The position numbers and the translations under genes were made by a program. DNA of 64,000 nucleotides from Pedobacter jeongneungensis (lineage in GTDB: Bacteria; Bacteroidota; Bacteroidia; Sphingobacteriales; Sphingobacteriaceae), in assembly GCF_000633455.1 (NCBI RefSeq), contig NZ_AYMG01000001.1, positions 62,001 to 126,000 of the forward strand. Direction: 5' to 3'. Of the stretch, positions 8,291-17,627 are shown in pieces. Under the pieces are notes generated by a model. It was not told the origin of the DNA. It did no database searches and saw only the letters and a list, made by a program, of their open reading frames with translations. How positions within the stretch are numbered: position 1 is the stretch's first letter; each line of letters begins with the position of its first letter.

Positions 8291-8447
8291 GACTATAATA
8301 AAAAATGATCTGTAAGGGCAAGAAATGAAAGGTAGATTTTCTGATAATTAGATGATAAAATTCTTCCTTTATATGAGGCGTTTAAACAGAAAGTTGAACC
8401 AAATATTTAGGCACCATTGATTTAATTAGCAATAACCTAACCATCAC

Positions 8448-8476
8448 TTGCTTAACAAATTAATTGGGTATATTAG
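8448..8476 (+). promoter_or_regulatory. Promoter of the GH130 gene
   Basis: TTG (8448-8450), an 18-nt spacer and TATATTAG (8469-8476) fit the Bacteroidetes pattern with one mismatch in the -7 box. CTTT is all that separates it from the ATG. Confidence 0.5.
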
Positions 8477-8480
8477 CTTT

Positions 8481-9608
8481 ATGAACAAAATCGCTTTAGG
8501 CCTATTTCTTCTAATAGTTTTTCTTCCGCTGGCCTTTGCAACAAATGCCCAGGGTCTGTTACCCGAATGGGCACTAGGGCCATTTACAAGACCGGAAAAT
8601 GTTAATCCCATTATTTCGCCAGAAACCGAAAGTCTTTTCTTCGACCCAATGAGCAAACAAAAAATTGCCTGGGAAGCGGGCGACGTATTTAATCCGGCAG
8701 CTGTCGAATACAAAAATAAAATATATGTACTTTATCGCGGAGAAGACCGCTCAGGTATTGGTATTGGCAAGCGTACCTCGAGAATAGGCATTGCCGAAAG
8801 TAGTGATGGCATTAAAATGAAAAGGAATCCGGAGCCAGTGCTCTATCCTGATGAAGACAATCAGAAAGCATTCGAATGGCCGGGTGGTTGCGAAGACCCA
8901 CGAATTGCGGTAACCACAGAAGGATTGTATGTAATGCTGTATACCCAATGGAACCGAAATATATTTCGGTTGGCTGTAGCCACTTCCAAAGATTTGAAAC
9001 ACTGGACTAAACACGGTGCTGCATTTAGTAAGGCCTATAATGGCAAATTTCAGGATCTCAAATGCAAATCTGGTTCTATTGTAACCAAGGTAGAAAATGG
9101 TAAACAGGTAATTACCAAGATAAACGGCAAATATATGATGTATTGGGGCGAACATTTCATGAATATTGCTACTTCGGCCGATCTTATTAACTGGGAGCCT
9201 GCTTTAAATGCAAAAGGTGATTTAGATTTAATTGTGAAACCCCGAAAAAATTATTTTGATAGCGACCTGACCGAATGCGGTCCACCAGCAATTGTTACCG
9301 ATAAAGGTATTTTAGTTTTATACAATGGCAAAAACAGGAGCGATGCCGAAAGAGATACCAATTATGTGGCCAATACCTATTCGGCCGGGCAGGTGTTGTT
9401 CGATCTGAAAAATCCCTCAAAAGTAATAGCGCGGCTAGATCAACCCTTTTTCGTGCCTACTGCACCTTTCGAAAAAAGCGGCCAATACCCTTCAGGCACG
9501 GTTTTTATTGAAGGGCTGGTTTATTTCAAAAAGAAATGGTTCTTATACTACGGCTGTGCCGATAGCCGGGTGGCAGTAGCAATTTATGATCCTGCTGCTA
9601 AAAAATAA
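8481..9608 (+). CDS. Secreted glycoside hydrolase family 130-like protein
   Basis: The ATG chosen gives 375 residues with a signal peptide (MNKIALGLFLLIVFLPLAFA, cleavage near TNA); an upstream TTG would extend it through the promoter. The mature protein has the five-bladed propeller pattern of GH130 mannoside phosphorylases and related hydrolases: FNPAAVEYKNKIYVLYRGED, RIGIAESSDG, then GGCEDPRIAV carrying the family's catalytic Asp, and TECGPPAIVTDKGILVLYNG near residue 265. Exported GH130 members are often mannosidases rather than phosphorylases since phosphate is scarce outside; substrate is not known. Its 3' end meets the GDP-fucose synthase gene. Confidence 0.85.
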   Translation: MNKIALGLFLLIVFLPLAFATNAQGLLPEWALGPFTRPENVNPIISPETESLFFDPMSKQKIAWEAGDVFNPAAVEYKNKIYVLYRGEDRSGIGIGKRTSRIGIAESSDGIKMKRNPEPVLYPDEDNQKAFEWPGGCEDPRIAVTTEGLYVMLYTQWNRNIFRLAVATSKDLKHWTKHGAAFSKAYNGKFQDLKCKSGSIVTKVENGKQVITKINGKYMMYWGEHFMNIATSADLINWEPALNAKGDLDLIVKPRKNYFDSDLTECGPPAIVTDKGILVLYNGKNRSDAERDTNYVANTYSAGQVLFDLKNPSKVIARLDQPFFVPTAPFEKSGQYPSGTVFIEGLVYFKKKWFLYYGCADSRVAVAIYDPAAKK

Positions 9609-9622
9609 GGTGTAAATAAAAA

Positions 9623-9647
9623 GTGCGCAGGATGTTATACTGCGCAC
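9623..9647 (-). terminator. Terminator between the GH130 gene and fcl
   Basis: GTGCGCAG and CTGCGCAC form an 8-bp GC-rich stem with a 9-nt loop. On the minus strand it is followed by TTTTTATTTA, so it best serves fcl; on the plus strand it may also stop the GH130 transcript. Confidence 0.7.
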
Positions 9648-9662
9648 CATTGTAAAATTTAT

Positions 9663-10589
9663 CTAATACCTGCTTTCAAAATCCTGATAAGCCATTGCAA
9701 TGCCTTCAGGCAATTCAATTTTATGTTTCCAGCCTAAATTATGAAGTTTGCTCACATCCATTAATTTACGCGGCGTACCGTCGGGTTTGCTGGCATCGAA
9801 TACCAATTCGCCTTCAAAACCCAATACCTCTTTAATTAATAAAGCGAGGTCTTTAATCGTTAAATCGTGCCCGGTACCAATATTGATCAGGTTAGGTTCG
9901 TTATAATTCTGCATCAGGAAATAACAGGCATCTGCCAGATCATCTGCAAATAAAAATTCGCGCATTGGCGAACCCGATCCCCAAACTACCACCTCTTTTT
10001 CGTTGTTCGCTTTTGCCTCATGCACCTTACGGATCAAAGCTGGCAAAACATGTGAGTTTTGAGGATGGTAATTATCATTAAAACCATATAAATTGGTCGG
10101 CATTACCGAGATAAAATTACAACCATACTGATCGCGGTAGGCATCGCACATTTTGATTCCTGCAATTTTTGCAATGGCATAAGGCTCGTTGGTATGCTCT
10201 AAAGTTCCGGTTAAAAGGTAATCTTCTTTTAAAGGCTGTGGTGCCATTTTCGGGTAAATACAGCTTGATCCTAGAAACATCAGTTTCTTAACGTTATTTA
10301 AGTATGCATTATGGATCACATTGTTCTGGATGGCCAAATTTTCGTACAGAAAATCAGCCCTGTAAGTATTGTTCGCCACAATACCGCCAACTTTTGCTGC
10401 CGCAAGAAACACATAATCAGGCTTTTCTTCAGTAAAGAAATCGGTAACGGCCTGCTGGTTGCGCAGATCCAGTTCATCAGAAGTTTTGGTAATGATATTT
10501 TCGTAACCTTCTTTTTGCAGTTTACGGTAAATGGCCGAACCCACCATACCGCGATGGCCTGCAATGTATATCTTAGCTTCTTTTTCCAC
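9663..10589 (-). CDS. fcl: GDP-L-fucose synthase
   Basis: NADPH-dependent epimerase/reductase that turns GDP-4-keto-6-deoxymannose into GDP-L-fucose for surface glycans. The 308-residue short-chain fold has the nucleotide motif GHRGMVG at residues 11-17, GSSCIYP with the catalytic Ser/Cys, and the Y137-A-I-A-K141 pair. The start codon is GTG, fixed by the conserved N-terminus [15 protein letters not shown] -7-like box TATTTTTG lies on the minus strand at 10615-10608. GDP-mannose dehydratase, its usual partner, is not in the window. Confidence 0.95.
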   Translation of the reverse strand: MEKEAKIYIAGHRGMVGSAIYRKLQKEGYENIITKTSDELDLRNQQAVTDFFTEEKPDYVFLAAAKVGGIVANNTYRADFLYENLAIQNNVIHNAYLNNVKKLMFLGSSCIYPKMAPQPLKEDYLLTGTLEHTNEPYAIAKIAGIKMCDAYRDQYGCNFISVMPTNLYGFNDNYHPQNSHVLPALIRKVHEAKANNEKEVVVWGSGSPMREFLFADDLADACYFLMQNYNEPNLINIGTGHDLTIKDLALLIKEVLGFEGELVFDASKPDGTPRKLMDVSKLHNLGWKHKIELPEGIAMAYQDFESRY

Positions 10590-10702
10590 AGTAATTTTTA
10601 TAGGTTACAAAAATACGATTCCTAAACAAGATTGACATTAATCTTTATGGCAAAAGAAACATGGGTTATTGATTTAATTGTATTTTTGCAGAAAAAAAAC
10701 TT

Positions 10703-11353
10703 TTGGGTAAAGATAAACTTAGGCGTTTTGCAGAAATCGAAACATTTGCAAACGTATATCAATTAGACGCAGGAAAGGCCTTAAAAGGGAATTGGGCTTC
10801 AGCACATTTTAAAAATGAAAATCCAATTGTGCTCGAACTGGCATGTGGAAAAGGTGAGTATTCGGTAAATCTAGCCAGGTTGTTTCCTGACAAGAATTTT
10901 ATAGGTATTGATTATAAAGGTAACCGTATCTGGCGTGGTGCTAAAACCGCTATTGAAGATGGGATTGATAATGTTGCTTTTTTAAGAATACAGATTGAAA
11001 ATATACTTGATTATTTTAATGAAGGAGAAATTGATGAAATCTGGATTACCTTCCCGGATCCGCAGCCACAGGATAGCCGTGAGAAAAAACGTTTAACGTT
11101 CCCTGCATTTTTGAACAGGTATAAACTGGTTTTAAAACCTGGAGGAAAAGTTAACTTAAAAACGGATAACGATCAGTTATATGCTTATACCTGCGAAAAA
11201 GTAGCAGAATTAAGTCTTCCAGTACATAAAAACACCGATCATTTATATACCTCTGATCTGGTAGACGAGGTCTTATCAATCAAAACCTATTACGAGAAGA
11301 AATACCTATTACACGATAAAAATATTAACTATATTCAGTTTTCTTTTGAATAA
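10703..11353 (+). CDS. trmB: tRNA (guanine-N7-)-methyltransferase
   Basis: Methylates G46 in the variable loop of tRNAs with S-adenosylmethionine. Seen: the SAM loop LELACGKGEY near residues 44-53, FIGIDYKGNR, and the family signature TFPDPQPQ with the catalytic Asp, then LKTDNDQLY. Length 216 is normal. Translation must begin at a TTG: no in-frame ATG lies upstream or within the conserved N-terminal region (MGKDKLRRFAEIETF). A -7 box TATTTTTG (10681-10688) sits 14 nt before that codon. Its stop overlaps the next start as TAATG. Confidence 0.93.
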   Translation: MGKDKLRRFAEIETFANVYQLDAGKALKGNWASAHFKNENPIVLELACGKGEYSVNLARLFPDKNFIGIDYKGNRIWRGAKTAIEDGIDNVAFLRIQIENILDYFNEGEIDEIWITFPDPQPQDSREKKRLTFPAFLNRYKLVLKPGGKVNLKTDNDQLYAYTCEKVAELSLPVHKNTDHLYTSDLVDEVLSIKTYYEKKYLLHDKNINYIQFSFE

Positions 11354-11688
11354 TGGATACCAATTTTTACGAACAGGTTTATGAGATTGCCCGCCTAATT
11401 CCGAAAGGAAGGGTAACTTCGTATGGAGCAATTGCCAAAAGTTTAGGTGCAGCCAAATCATCGCGAATGGTGGGCCATGCCATGCTTTATGCCGGCTCAG
11501 CTTACCCCAAAGTACCTGCTCACCGCGTAGTAAACAGCAGCGGCCTCCTTACCGGAAAATTTCATTTTAAACCACCTGAATTAATGGAAGAACTGTTAAG
11601 ACAGGAAGGGGTTGAGGTTAAAAACGATAAGGTGGTTAATTTTAAAAAAGTATTCTGGAATCCGCTGGAAGAAATCAACCTCGATTGA
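11353..11688 (+). CDS. Alkyltransferase-like (ATL/MGMT family) DNA-binding protein
   Basis: The 111-residue protein matches the DNA-binding domain of O6-alkylguanine-DNA alkyltransferases: IPKGRVTSYGAIAKSLG, then SSRMVGHAM, and the active-site region VPAHRVVNSSG. The Cys of the normal PCHRV motif is Ala56, so it cannot accept the alkyl group and should instead bind O6-alkylguanine and flag it for nucleotide excision repair, as other ATL proteins do. It is coupled to trmB by a one-base overlap. uvrB is in the window about 22 kb away but not linked. Confidence 0.88.
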   Translation: MDTNFYEQVYEIARLIPKGRVTSYGAIAKSLGAAKSSRMVGHAMLYAGSAYPKVPAHRVVNSSGLLTGKFHFKPPELMEELLRQEGVEVKNDKVVNFKKVFWNPLEEINLD

Positions 11689-11748
11689 TAAATTAATTTT
11701 AACGTCATGCGCTCATTCAAAAAATCATTTATTCAATAATTTATATAC

Positions 11749-12102
11749 ATGGGAAAGTTAGTAGAAGAATTTAATGGTTATCGTGAAAAAATGAACGATA
11801 GGATTATGGAAACGGCGAATACAAACATCAAACGTTTTTTTGCTTTAGATACCACTTCCTATGCTGATGGTGCCCTGGATGTTAAAACAAAAGAAATGCT
11901 GGGCCTGGTAGCCTCAATGGTTTTGCGCTGCGATGATTGCATTAAATATCATTTGGGTAAATGCTTCGACGCAGGTGTAAACAGCGACGAAATGAATGAA
12001 ATCTTTATGATCGCCAATCTTGTGGGTGGCAGTATTGTAATCCCGCATTATAGAAGGGCTGTTGAGTATTGGGACGAGTTGAGTTCTAGTCCAGAGTCTT
12101 AA
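11749..12102 (+). CDS. Carboxymuconolactone decarboxylase-family (AhpD-like) protein
   Basis: A 117-residue, all-helical protein of the AhpD-like fold. The redox motif is present as C61-D-D-C64 with H68 (LRCDDCIKYH), the pattern of peroxidase-coupling AhpD proteins rather than of true decarboxylases. TKEMLGLVASMV is the standard family helix before it. A thiol-disulfide or peroxide-related role is inferred. Its last few codons (ending SSSPES) fall within a simple AGTC-rich repeat, so the tail is probably not functional. Confidence 0.82.
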   Translation: MGKLVEEFNGYREKMNDRIMETANTNIKRFFALDTTSYADGALDVKTKEMLGLVASMVLRCDDCIKYHLGKCFDAGVNSDEMNEIFMIANLVGGSIVIPHYRRAVEYWDELSSSPES

Positions 12103-12120
12103 GTCCTGAGTCTGTAGTCT
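12087..12120. repeat. AGTC-rich simple repeat, copy A
   Basis: TAGTCCAGAGTC followed by degenerate GAGTCT/AGTCCT units. The first 12 bases are exactly complementary to 12533-12544, so copies A and B are inverted around the four-helix-bundle gene. Similar units occur at 41808-41829. Confidence 0.55.
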
Positions 12121-12159
12121 CTTTCTCTTCCCAAATTATTATATTAGTTTAAAAAAATT

Positions 12160-12522
12160 ATGGGAAAGTTTAGAGAATTAATGGCTTATAAAAAAGGATT
12201 TGCTCTTTTGATGGACATCTTTAATTTAACGAAAGATTTTCCTAAATCAGAGCAATATAGCTTGGTAGATCAGATGCGTAGATCTTCAAGATCTGTTTGC
12301 AGTTGCATTGGTGAAGCATACAAAAAGAGAAGATACCCTAATCATTTTATCAGTAAACTATCAGATGCAGATATGGAAAATGGTGAAACGCAAGTTTGGT
12401 TAGATGTAGCGCTTGCCTGTAGTTATATCTCTGAAGAAAAATTCAATTATTTGGATGCTCAATGTGAAGAAATAAGCAAATTATTAAATTTCATGATTAG
12501 CCATCCTGCAAAATTCGCATAA
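12160..12522 (+). CDS. Four-helix-bundle (S23 / IVP-like) protein
   Basis: A 120-residue protein of the four-helix-bundle family first found inside 23S rRNA intervening sequences. Recognisable features are MAYKKGFALLMDIFNLTKDFPKSEQYSLVDQMRRSSRSVCSCIGEAYKKRR as the first two helices (key residues F, LV-QMRRSS and I-E-Y) and KLSDADMENGETQVWLDVALACSYI. Here it stands alone with no rRNA nearby. The family is related to the Avd accessory proteins of diversity-generating retroelements, but no reverse transcriptase is in the window. Function unknown; the gene is bracketed by inverted AGTC-rich repeats. Confidence 0.85.
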   Translation: MGKFRELMAYKKGFALLMDIFNLTKDFPKSEQYSLVDQMRRSSRSVCSCIGEAYKKRRYPNHFISKLSDADMENGETQVWLDVALACSYISEEKFNYLDAQCEEISKLLNFMISHPAKFA

Positions 12523-12523
12523 T

Positions 12524-13111
12524 ATGACTCACGACTCTGGACTAAAGACTAAGGACTCAATAGTACGCTGTTCCTGGGCTGGCACCGATCCGCTCTACAT
12601 CAAATACCATGATGAAGAATGGGGGAAGCCGGTTTATGACGATAAAATTTTATTTGAATTTTTAATACTGGAAGGTGCACAGGCTGGTTTGAGCTGGATT
12701 ACCATCCTCCGTAGGCGCGAAAATTACCGTAAGGCTTTTGCCGGTTTCGATGTTAAAAAAGTTGCTGCCTTTACCGAAAAAGATGTGGAGAGGTTAATGA
12801 ACGATGAGGGCATTATCCGCAATCGCTTAAAGGTGAATGGCGCCATTACCAACGCCAAACTGTTTATCGAAGTGCAGAAGGAATTTGGGAGTTTCTCCAA
12901 ATACTTATGGAGTTTTGTACCTGATGGCAAACCGATCCAGAATCGTATCGAAAAAATGGGAGATGTTCCGCCACGCACAGAACTTTCCGACAAAATCAGC
13001 AAAGACATGAAAAAGCGTGGTTTCAAGTTTTTTGGCACCACAATCTGTTATGCGCACATGCAGGCTACCGGAATGGTTAACGATCACTTGTTAAACTGTT
13101 GTGCAAGGTAA
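12524..13111 (+). CDS. tag: DNA-3-methyladenine glycosylase I
   Basis: Removes 3-methyladenine from alkylated DNA. Zinc ligands of the Tag family can be placed as C16, H29, H188 and C192, with the same 13- and 4-residue spacings as in E. coli Tag. The conserved body runs from RCSWAGTDPLYIKYHDEEWG through LEGAQAGLSWITILRRR and KRGFKFFGTTICYAHMQATG. The first 12 codons are not conserved and derive from the AGTC-rich repeat copy B, which has supplied the start codon; 195 residues in total. One base after the preceding stop. Confidence 0.95.
   Translation: MTHDSGLKTKDSIVRCSWAGTDPLYIKYHDEEWGKPVYDDKILFEFLILEGAQAGLSWITILRRRENYRKAFAGFDVKKVAAFTEKDVERLMNDEGIIRNRLKVNGAITNAKLFIEVQKEFGSFSKYLWSFVPDGKPIQNRIEKMGDVPPRTELSDKISKDMKKRGFKFFGTTICYAHMQATGMVNDHLLNCCAR
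12533..12559. repeat. AGTC-rich simple repeat, copy B, inside the 5' end of tag
   Basis: GACTCTGGACTAAAGACTAA and following bases are the inverted counterpart of copy A (12 bp exact). It is translated as the non-conserved N-terminus of Tag. Confidence 0.5.
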
Positions 13112-13161
13112 TTTTATGCAAAACGATTTCGCAATCCTAAAATCTATTATTAATCCTGGCT

Positions 13162-13842
13162 TTATTTCTTTGTCGCGTTATATTCCTTTACCCATTCAAT
13201 TACATCTCGGCTATTAAAATCTGTTCCCGCTTCTAATTTAGCTTTCAAATCGGGTTGATCGCCCATTTTTTGTAATAGAATATTTTTAACTTCAGTCTTT
13301 TTAGCATCTTCAGTAATGGCTTTCATGGGTACTTCCTGTAAAGGGCCTGCACCGGGTTTCTCAATAAAATAACGGACAGCGGGTGCTCCTGCAGGTCTCT
13401 CAGGTGCCGAACTACGTCCGCCACCAATGCTGATTCCTCCACCCATCCCCATGCCACCGTAACCACCGGTTCCGGTTCCAATACCTACTGAAGGCCTGAA
13501 CCTTACTTTTTTCTCTTTTACCTCAGGCACCAAAGTTCCTCCACCGAAAGAATACAAATTAACCGTTCCCATTTCAATCACCTTCACAAAACGGTATTCG
13601 AAATTACGTCCGTTTGCAAAACCCTTGCTTACAAAGCTGTTGCCGTTCCAGAAAAAACTTTTAACATTCTTTGCAGGCAAAATTACATCCGCTTCATCAT
13701 TGGCACTGATAAACACCGAAAAATAATCGGTACCTTTAATCGTTCCGCGGATTACATCATCATTGTTTTTAACGATAAAATCCTGTGCCGAAAGCTGATT
13801 TAAAGTAAAAAAGAAAAGAAAGACAGAAAATAGAAATTTCAT
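13162..13842 (-). CDS. Exported protein of unknown function with a Gly-rich stretch
   Basis: The start chosen (MKFLFSVFLFFFTLNQLSAQD) gives a good signal peptide and 226 residues; a longer frame adds 14 non-signal residues. After it comes a domain with DFIVKNNDDVIRGTIKGTDY and FKFFW-like strands (residues 20-90) suggestive of small beta-rich sensors, then a Gly/Met-rich linker (GTGGYGGMGMGGG) near residues 120-140, and a charged C-terminus. I do not recognise the family. It follows another secreted unknown by 48 bp and is probably in the same transcript. Confidence 0.65.
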   Translation of the reverse strand: MKFLFSVFLFFFTLNQLSAQDFIVKNNDDVIRGTIKGTDYFSVFISANDEADVILPAKNVKSFFWNGNSFVSKGFANGRNFEYRFVKVIEMGTVNLYSFGGGTLVPEVKEKKVRFRPSVGIGTGTGGYGGMGMGGGISIGGGRSSAPERPAGAPAVRYFIEKPGAGPLQEVPMKAITEDAKKTEVKNILLQKMGDQPDLKAKLEAGTDFNSRDVIEWVKEYNATKK

Positions 13843-13890
13843 ATAATCAATTGGCTTTCCACAAATAACGGAACTAAATTTCAAATCGTA

Positions 13891-14661
13891 CTAATTCAGG
13901 TTAATTTTGATGTTGCCCGTTTCTACATTTGGATGTTCCTTTTGAAAGGTATTAAACGATTCTTTCATTTTATTTAAAGCATAAGCTTTCGTATTGCTGA
14001 TGTTTTTACCTAATGCATAAAATTTATTGATGATGTAAACCTTAAACAGATATTCTTTTATTTCGGCCGAAGCCTGGGTATCGGTCATCACTTTTGCTAA
14101 ATTTTCCCGATCAACAAAATTAACAAGCCCCACACGTGAAGCGATATAATTGGCAACTTTATTGATGCTATCCTGTTGATTACCAAAGGCATCTTTCGCT
14201 ACATTAATATCATCAATAGCTTTTAATTGTGGTGAAATTTCTTTTGCTAAAACCTCCTTATTAAGCGAAATCAGCCCCTTTGGCACAAAGAAAGCAGAAT
14301 CAAGTTTATAGGGATCAACAAAAAGAAATATAGTATCTTTTGAATTGGGATTTATCAAAGTATAACGGTCTACAATTCCTGTGCTCGAATGCTCGCTTTT
14401 CCTTTTACTAAAATCAATCTTTGATCCATCCGGCCAGCGATAAGAATTTTCCAGTTTGGCCATCCGTAAGCTTAAGTAACTTCTATCTATTAAATTTTTA
14501 AAGGCACCAGTACCTATTGGCCGGTTGATAGATGCACCATACCCATCATCATTACCTTTCAGGTTTTCAAAAGTAATATAGGTAACCAAAGTATCAGATG
14601 GAAGCTGGGCTTTAACCAAGCCTGCAATCAGGCAAAAAGTTAATGTACAAAATATTTTCAT
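13891..14661 (-). CDS. Exported protein of unknown function
   Basis: A 256-residue protein with signal peptide MKIFCTLTFCLIAGLVKAQ. The mature part is mixed alpha/beta, with YITFENLKGNDDGYGASINRP near the start and a long helical region ISPQLKAIDDINVAKDAF to the end. I know no matching domain. First gene of a two-gene minus-strand unit with the Gly-rich protein, divergent from polA. Confidence 0.6.
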   Translation of the reverse strand: MKIFCTLTFCLIAGLVKAQLPSDTLVTYITFENLKGNDDGYGASINRPIGTGAFKNLIDRSYLSLRMAKLENSYRWPDGSKIDFSKRKSEHSSTGIVDRYTLINPNSKDTIFLFVDPYKLDSAFFVPKGLISLNKEVLAKEISPQLKAIDDINVAKDAFGNQQDSINKVANYIASRVGLVNFVDRENLAKVMTDTQASAEIKEYLFKVYIINKFYALGKNISNTKAYALNKMKESFNTFQKEHPNVETGNIKINLN

Positions 14662-14817
14662 AGCGCGTTTTATTTAATGATGATGAAAGTTAAAGAATTC
14701 AATAATTTAATTTTAATTTTTTTTGTTGATAAAGCATTTTACCGATATGATTAACTTTGGTTACTTTTATCATCCGGTAAATCTATTTGCCAGCAATCAT
14801 TAAATCGGTGTAATCAC

Positions 14818-17625
14818 ATGAATAAAAAACTCTTTCTCCTAGACGGTATGGCGCTAATGTACAGGGCCCATTTTGCATTAAGTAAAAACCCCCGTTTTAC
14901 CTCAACAGGTATCAATACATCGGCAGTAATGGGCTTTACCAATACTTTATTAGATGTTTTGAAGAAAGAAAAACCAACACATATTGCAGTGGTTTTTGAT
15001 ACTGAAGCACCAACAGAAAGACATACCTCCTTCGAAGCTTATAAAGCACACCGCCAGGCCATGCCTGAGGATCTGGCTGCTGCAATGCCTTATGTGATTA
15101 AATTAATTACCGGTTTTAATATTCCTGTGATCACTTCTGATGGTTATGAGGCCGATGATATTATTGGTACACTGGCCAAAAAAGCAGAACTAAAGGGTTA
15201 TCAGGTTTACTGCATGACGCCGGATAAGGATTTTGCGCAATTGGTTTCTGAAAATATTTTCATTTACAAACCTGCCCGCATGGGTAACGATATGGAAATA
15301 TTGGGCGTAAAGGAAATATTGGCAAAATGGGAGATCGAAAATGTGCTACAGGTAATCGATATTTTAGGTTTGTGGGGCGATGCAGTAGATAATATCCCTG
15401 GTATCCCAGGAATTGGCGAAAAAACTGCAAAAGCCCTGATCAAACAATATGGTTCTATGGAGAACATTATTGCCAACTCGCACGAATTAAAAGGTAAACA
15501 ACGCGAAAACGTAGAAAACTTTGCAGAACAAGGACTGATCTCCAAAAAACTGGCGACTATTTTATTGGATGTTCCCGTTGAACTTGATGAAGCCAGCCTG
15601 GAACTTTGCGATCCGAGCCGTGACTTGCTGGAGCCATTATTTACCGAATTAGAATTCAGGACTTTAGGCCGCAGGGTATTTGGCGATGAGTTTTCGGTTA
15701 CTACGGCACGTTTTCAGGAAGGTACACAAACTGATTTATTTGGCAATCAATCGGGCGAGGCCATACAATACACTAATACACTTGAGGAAGAACCGGCAGA
15801 AAAACTTCCGGCCAAAACCATCGAAAATACGGAACACGATTACCAATTGGTTGATACTGCTGAGCAGCGTGCAGATTTAATTAAATTATTGCTTGCCGAA
15901 AAGCGGATCTCGTTTGATACCGAAACCACCGGCACTGATGCCAACATGGCCGATTTAGTTGGCTTATCATTCTCTATAAAACCAGGTACGGGTTATTATA
16001 TCCCGGTTCCGGCAGAAAGGGAAGAAGCCCAGCTGATTGTTGATGAATTCAGGGTGGTATTGGAAAATGAAAATATCGAGAAAATCGGTCAGAATACTAA
16101 ATACGACATACTGGTGTTAAAGTGGTATGGCATTCAGGTACAAGGTAAACTGTTCGATACGATGCTGGCCCACTACTTAATCGATCCTGATACCCGCCAT
16201 GGCATGGATGTGTTGTCAGAAAATTATCTGGGTTATTCGCCAATCTCTATTACTAAACTAATCGGTGCAAAAGGCAAAAACCAGGGCACCATGCGTGATG
16301 TGCCGGTAATTGATGTAGTAGATTATGCTGCTGAAGATGCTGATGTAACTTTGCAACTGGCACACATTTTCGAGCCAAAATTAAAAGAATTAAACGCCGC
16401 CAAACTGGCCGAAGAAATTGAAAATCCTCTGGTTTATGTATTGGCCGATATCGAAAAAGAAGGCGTACGCATTGATATCGAAACTTTACAGGCTTACTCT
16501 AAAGAGCTTGAAACCGAAATCATCAAATTCGAACAGAATGTTTATGATAAAGCGGGGATTAAATTTAACCTGGCCTCACCAAAACAATTAGGTGAGGTGT
16601 TATTTGATAAACTTCAGCTTGACCCAAAAGCCAAAAAGACTAAAACAGGCCAGTACCAAACCGGAGAAGATGTTTTAACAGCCTTAGCCAGCAAAAGTGA
16701 TATTGTACAGGATATTTTGGATTTCCGTCAGTTACAGAAGCTTAAATCAACTTACGTGGACGCTTTACCATTAATGGTTAACCCGAAAACAGGTAGAGTA
16801 CACACTTCTTACAACCAGGCCGTAGCCGCTACCGGCAGGTTGAGTTCTAACAATCCGAATTTACAGAACATTCCAATCCGTACCGAACGCGGTAGAGAGG
16901 TACGTAAAGCTTTTATTGCAAGGGATGAAAACCACATTCTGCTATCGGCCGATTATTCGCAGATAGAGTTACGCATTATAGCCGAAATTAGTAAAGAAGA
17001 AAATATGCTCGATGCTTTTAGCAAAGGGATCGATATCCATACCGCAACTGCTGCCAAAGTATATGGCGTAAGTATAGAAGAAGTAGATGGAACCCAGCGT
17101 AGAAATGCAAAAGCAGTAAATTTTGGTATTATCTACGGTCAATCTGCTTTTGGTTTATCTCAGAACCTGGGTATTCAACGTAAAGAAGCTGCCGAAATTA
17201 TTGAACAATATTTTGCGCAATATCCAGGCATTAAACGTTACATGAGCGATACCATGAACTTTGCACGGGAGAATGGGTTTGTGGAAACCATAATGGGTAG
17301 AAGACGCTATTTAAGAGACATTAATTCAGCCAACCAAACTGTGCGTGGTTTTGCCGAACGAAATGCGATTAACGCGCCTATTCAGGGCTCTGCTGCTGAT
17401 ATGATCAAAATTGCCATGATCAATATCCATAAAGAAATGAAAGCACAGAACTTACAATCAACCATGACCATGCAGGTGCATGATGAGTTGGTGTTTGATG
17501 TGGTGCGCTCGGAAAAAGAAGTGATGAAAGCCATCATTCAGGATAAAATGGCCAATGCCATTAAGTTAACGGTGCCAATAGTAGTAGAAATTGGAGAGGG
17601 CGATAACTGGCTGGCTGCACACTAA
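14818..17625 (+). CDS. polA: DNA polymerase I
   Basis: Replication and repair polymerase, 935 residues with all three domains. Residues 1-290 are the 5' nuclease (LLDGMALMYRAHFAL, VVFDTEAPTERH, TPDKDFAQLV, GIPGIGEKTA). The 3'-5' exonuclease is intact: D367-T-E369 in SFDTETTG, unlike the dead domain of many polA proteins. The polymerase has D712 in DYSQIELRI (motif A), RRNAKAVNFGIIYGQ (motif B) and H888-D889-E890 in MQVHDELVF (motif C). A TAACTTTG -7 box lies at 14752-14759. Two bases separate it from the next gene. Confidence 0.98.
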   Translation: MNKKLFLLDGMALMYRAHFALSKNPRFTSTGINTSAVMGFTNTLLDVLKKEKPTHIAVVFDTEAPTERHTSFEAYKAHRQAMPEDLAAAMPYVIKLITGFNIPVITSDGYEADDIIGTLAKKAELKGYQVYCMTPDKDFAQLVSENIFIYKPARMGNDMEILGVKEILAKWEIENVLQVIDILGLWGDAVDNIPGIPGIGEKTAKALIKQYGSMENIIANSHELKGKQRENVENFAEQGLISKKLATILLDVPVELDEASLELCDPSRDLLEPLFTELEFRTLGRRVFGDEFSVTTARFQEGTQTDLFGNQSGEAIQYTNTLEEEPAEKLPAKTIENTEHDYQLVDTAEQRADLIKLLLAEKRISFDTETTGTDANMADLVGLSFSIKPGTGYYIPVPAEREEAQLIVDEFRVVLENENIEKIGQNTKYDILVLKWYGIQVQGKLFDTMLAHYLIDPDTRHGMDVLSENYLGYSPISITKLIGAKGKNQGTMRDVPVIDVVDYAAEDADVTLQLAHIFEPKLKELNAAKLAEEIENPLVYVLADIEKEGVRIDIETLQAYSKELETEIIKFEQNVYDKAGIKFNLASPKQLGEVLFDKLQLDPKAKKTKTGQYQTGEDVLTALASKSDIVQDILDFRQLQKLKSTYVDALPLMVNPKTGRVHTSYNQAVAATGRLSSNNPNLQNIPIRTERGREVRKAFIARDENHILLSADYSQIELRIIAEISKEENMLDAFSKGIDIHTATAAKVYGVSIEEVDGTQRRNAKAVNFGIIYGQSAFGLSQNLGIQRKEAAEIIEQYFAQYPGIKRYMSDTMNFARENGFVETIMGRRRYLRDINSANQTVRGFAERNAINAPIQGSAADMIKIAMINIHKEMKAQNLQSTMTMQVHDELVFDVVRSEKEVMKAIIQDKMANAIKLTVPIVVEIGEGDNWLAAH

Positions 17626-17627
17626 AT

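Noticed and set aside
12160..12522. 23S rRNA intervening sequence or diversity-generating retroelement
   Set aside because: No rRNA and no reverse transcriptase or variable repeat is nearby, only the small four-helix protein.
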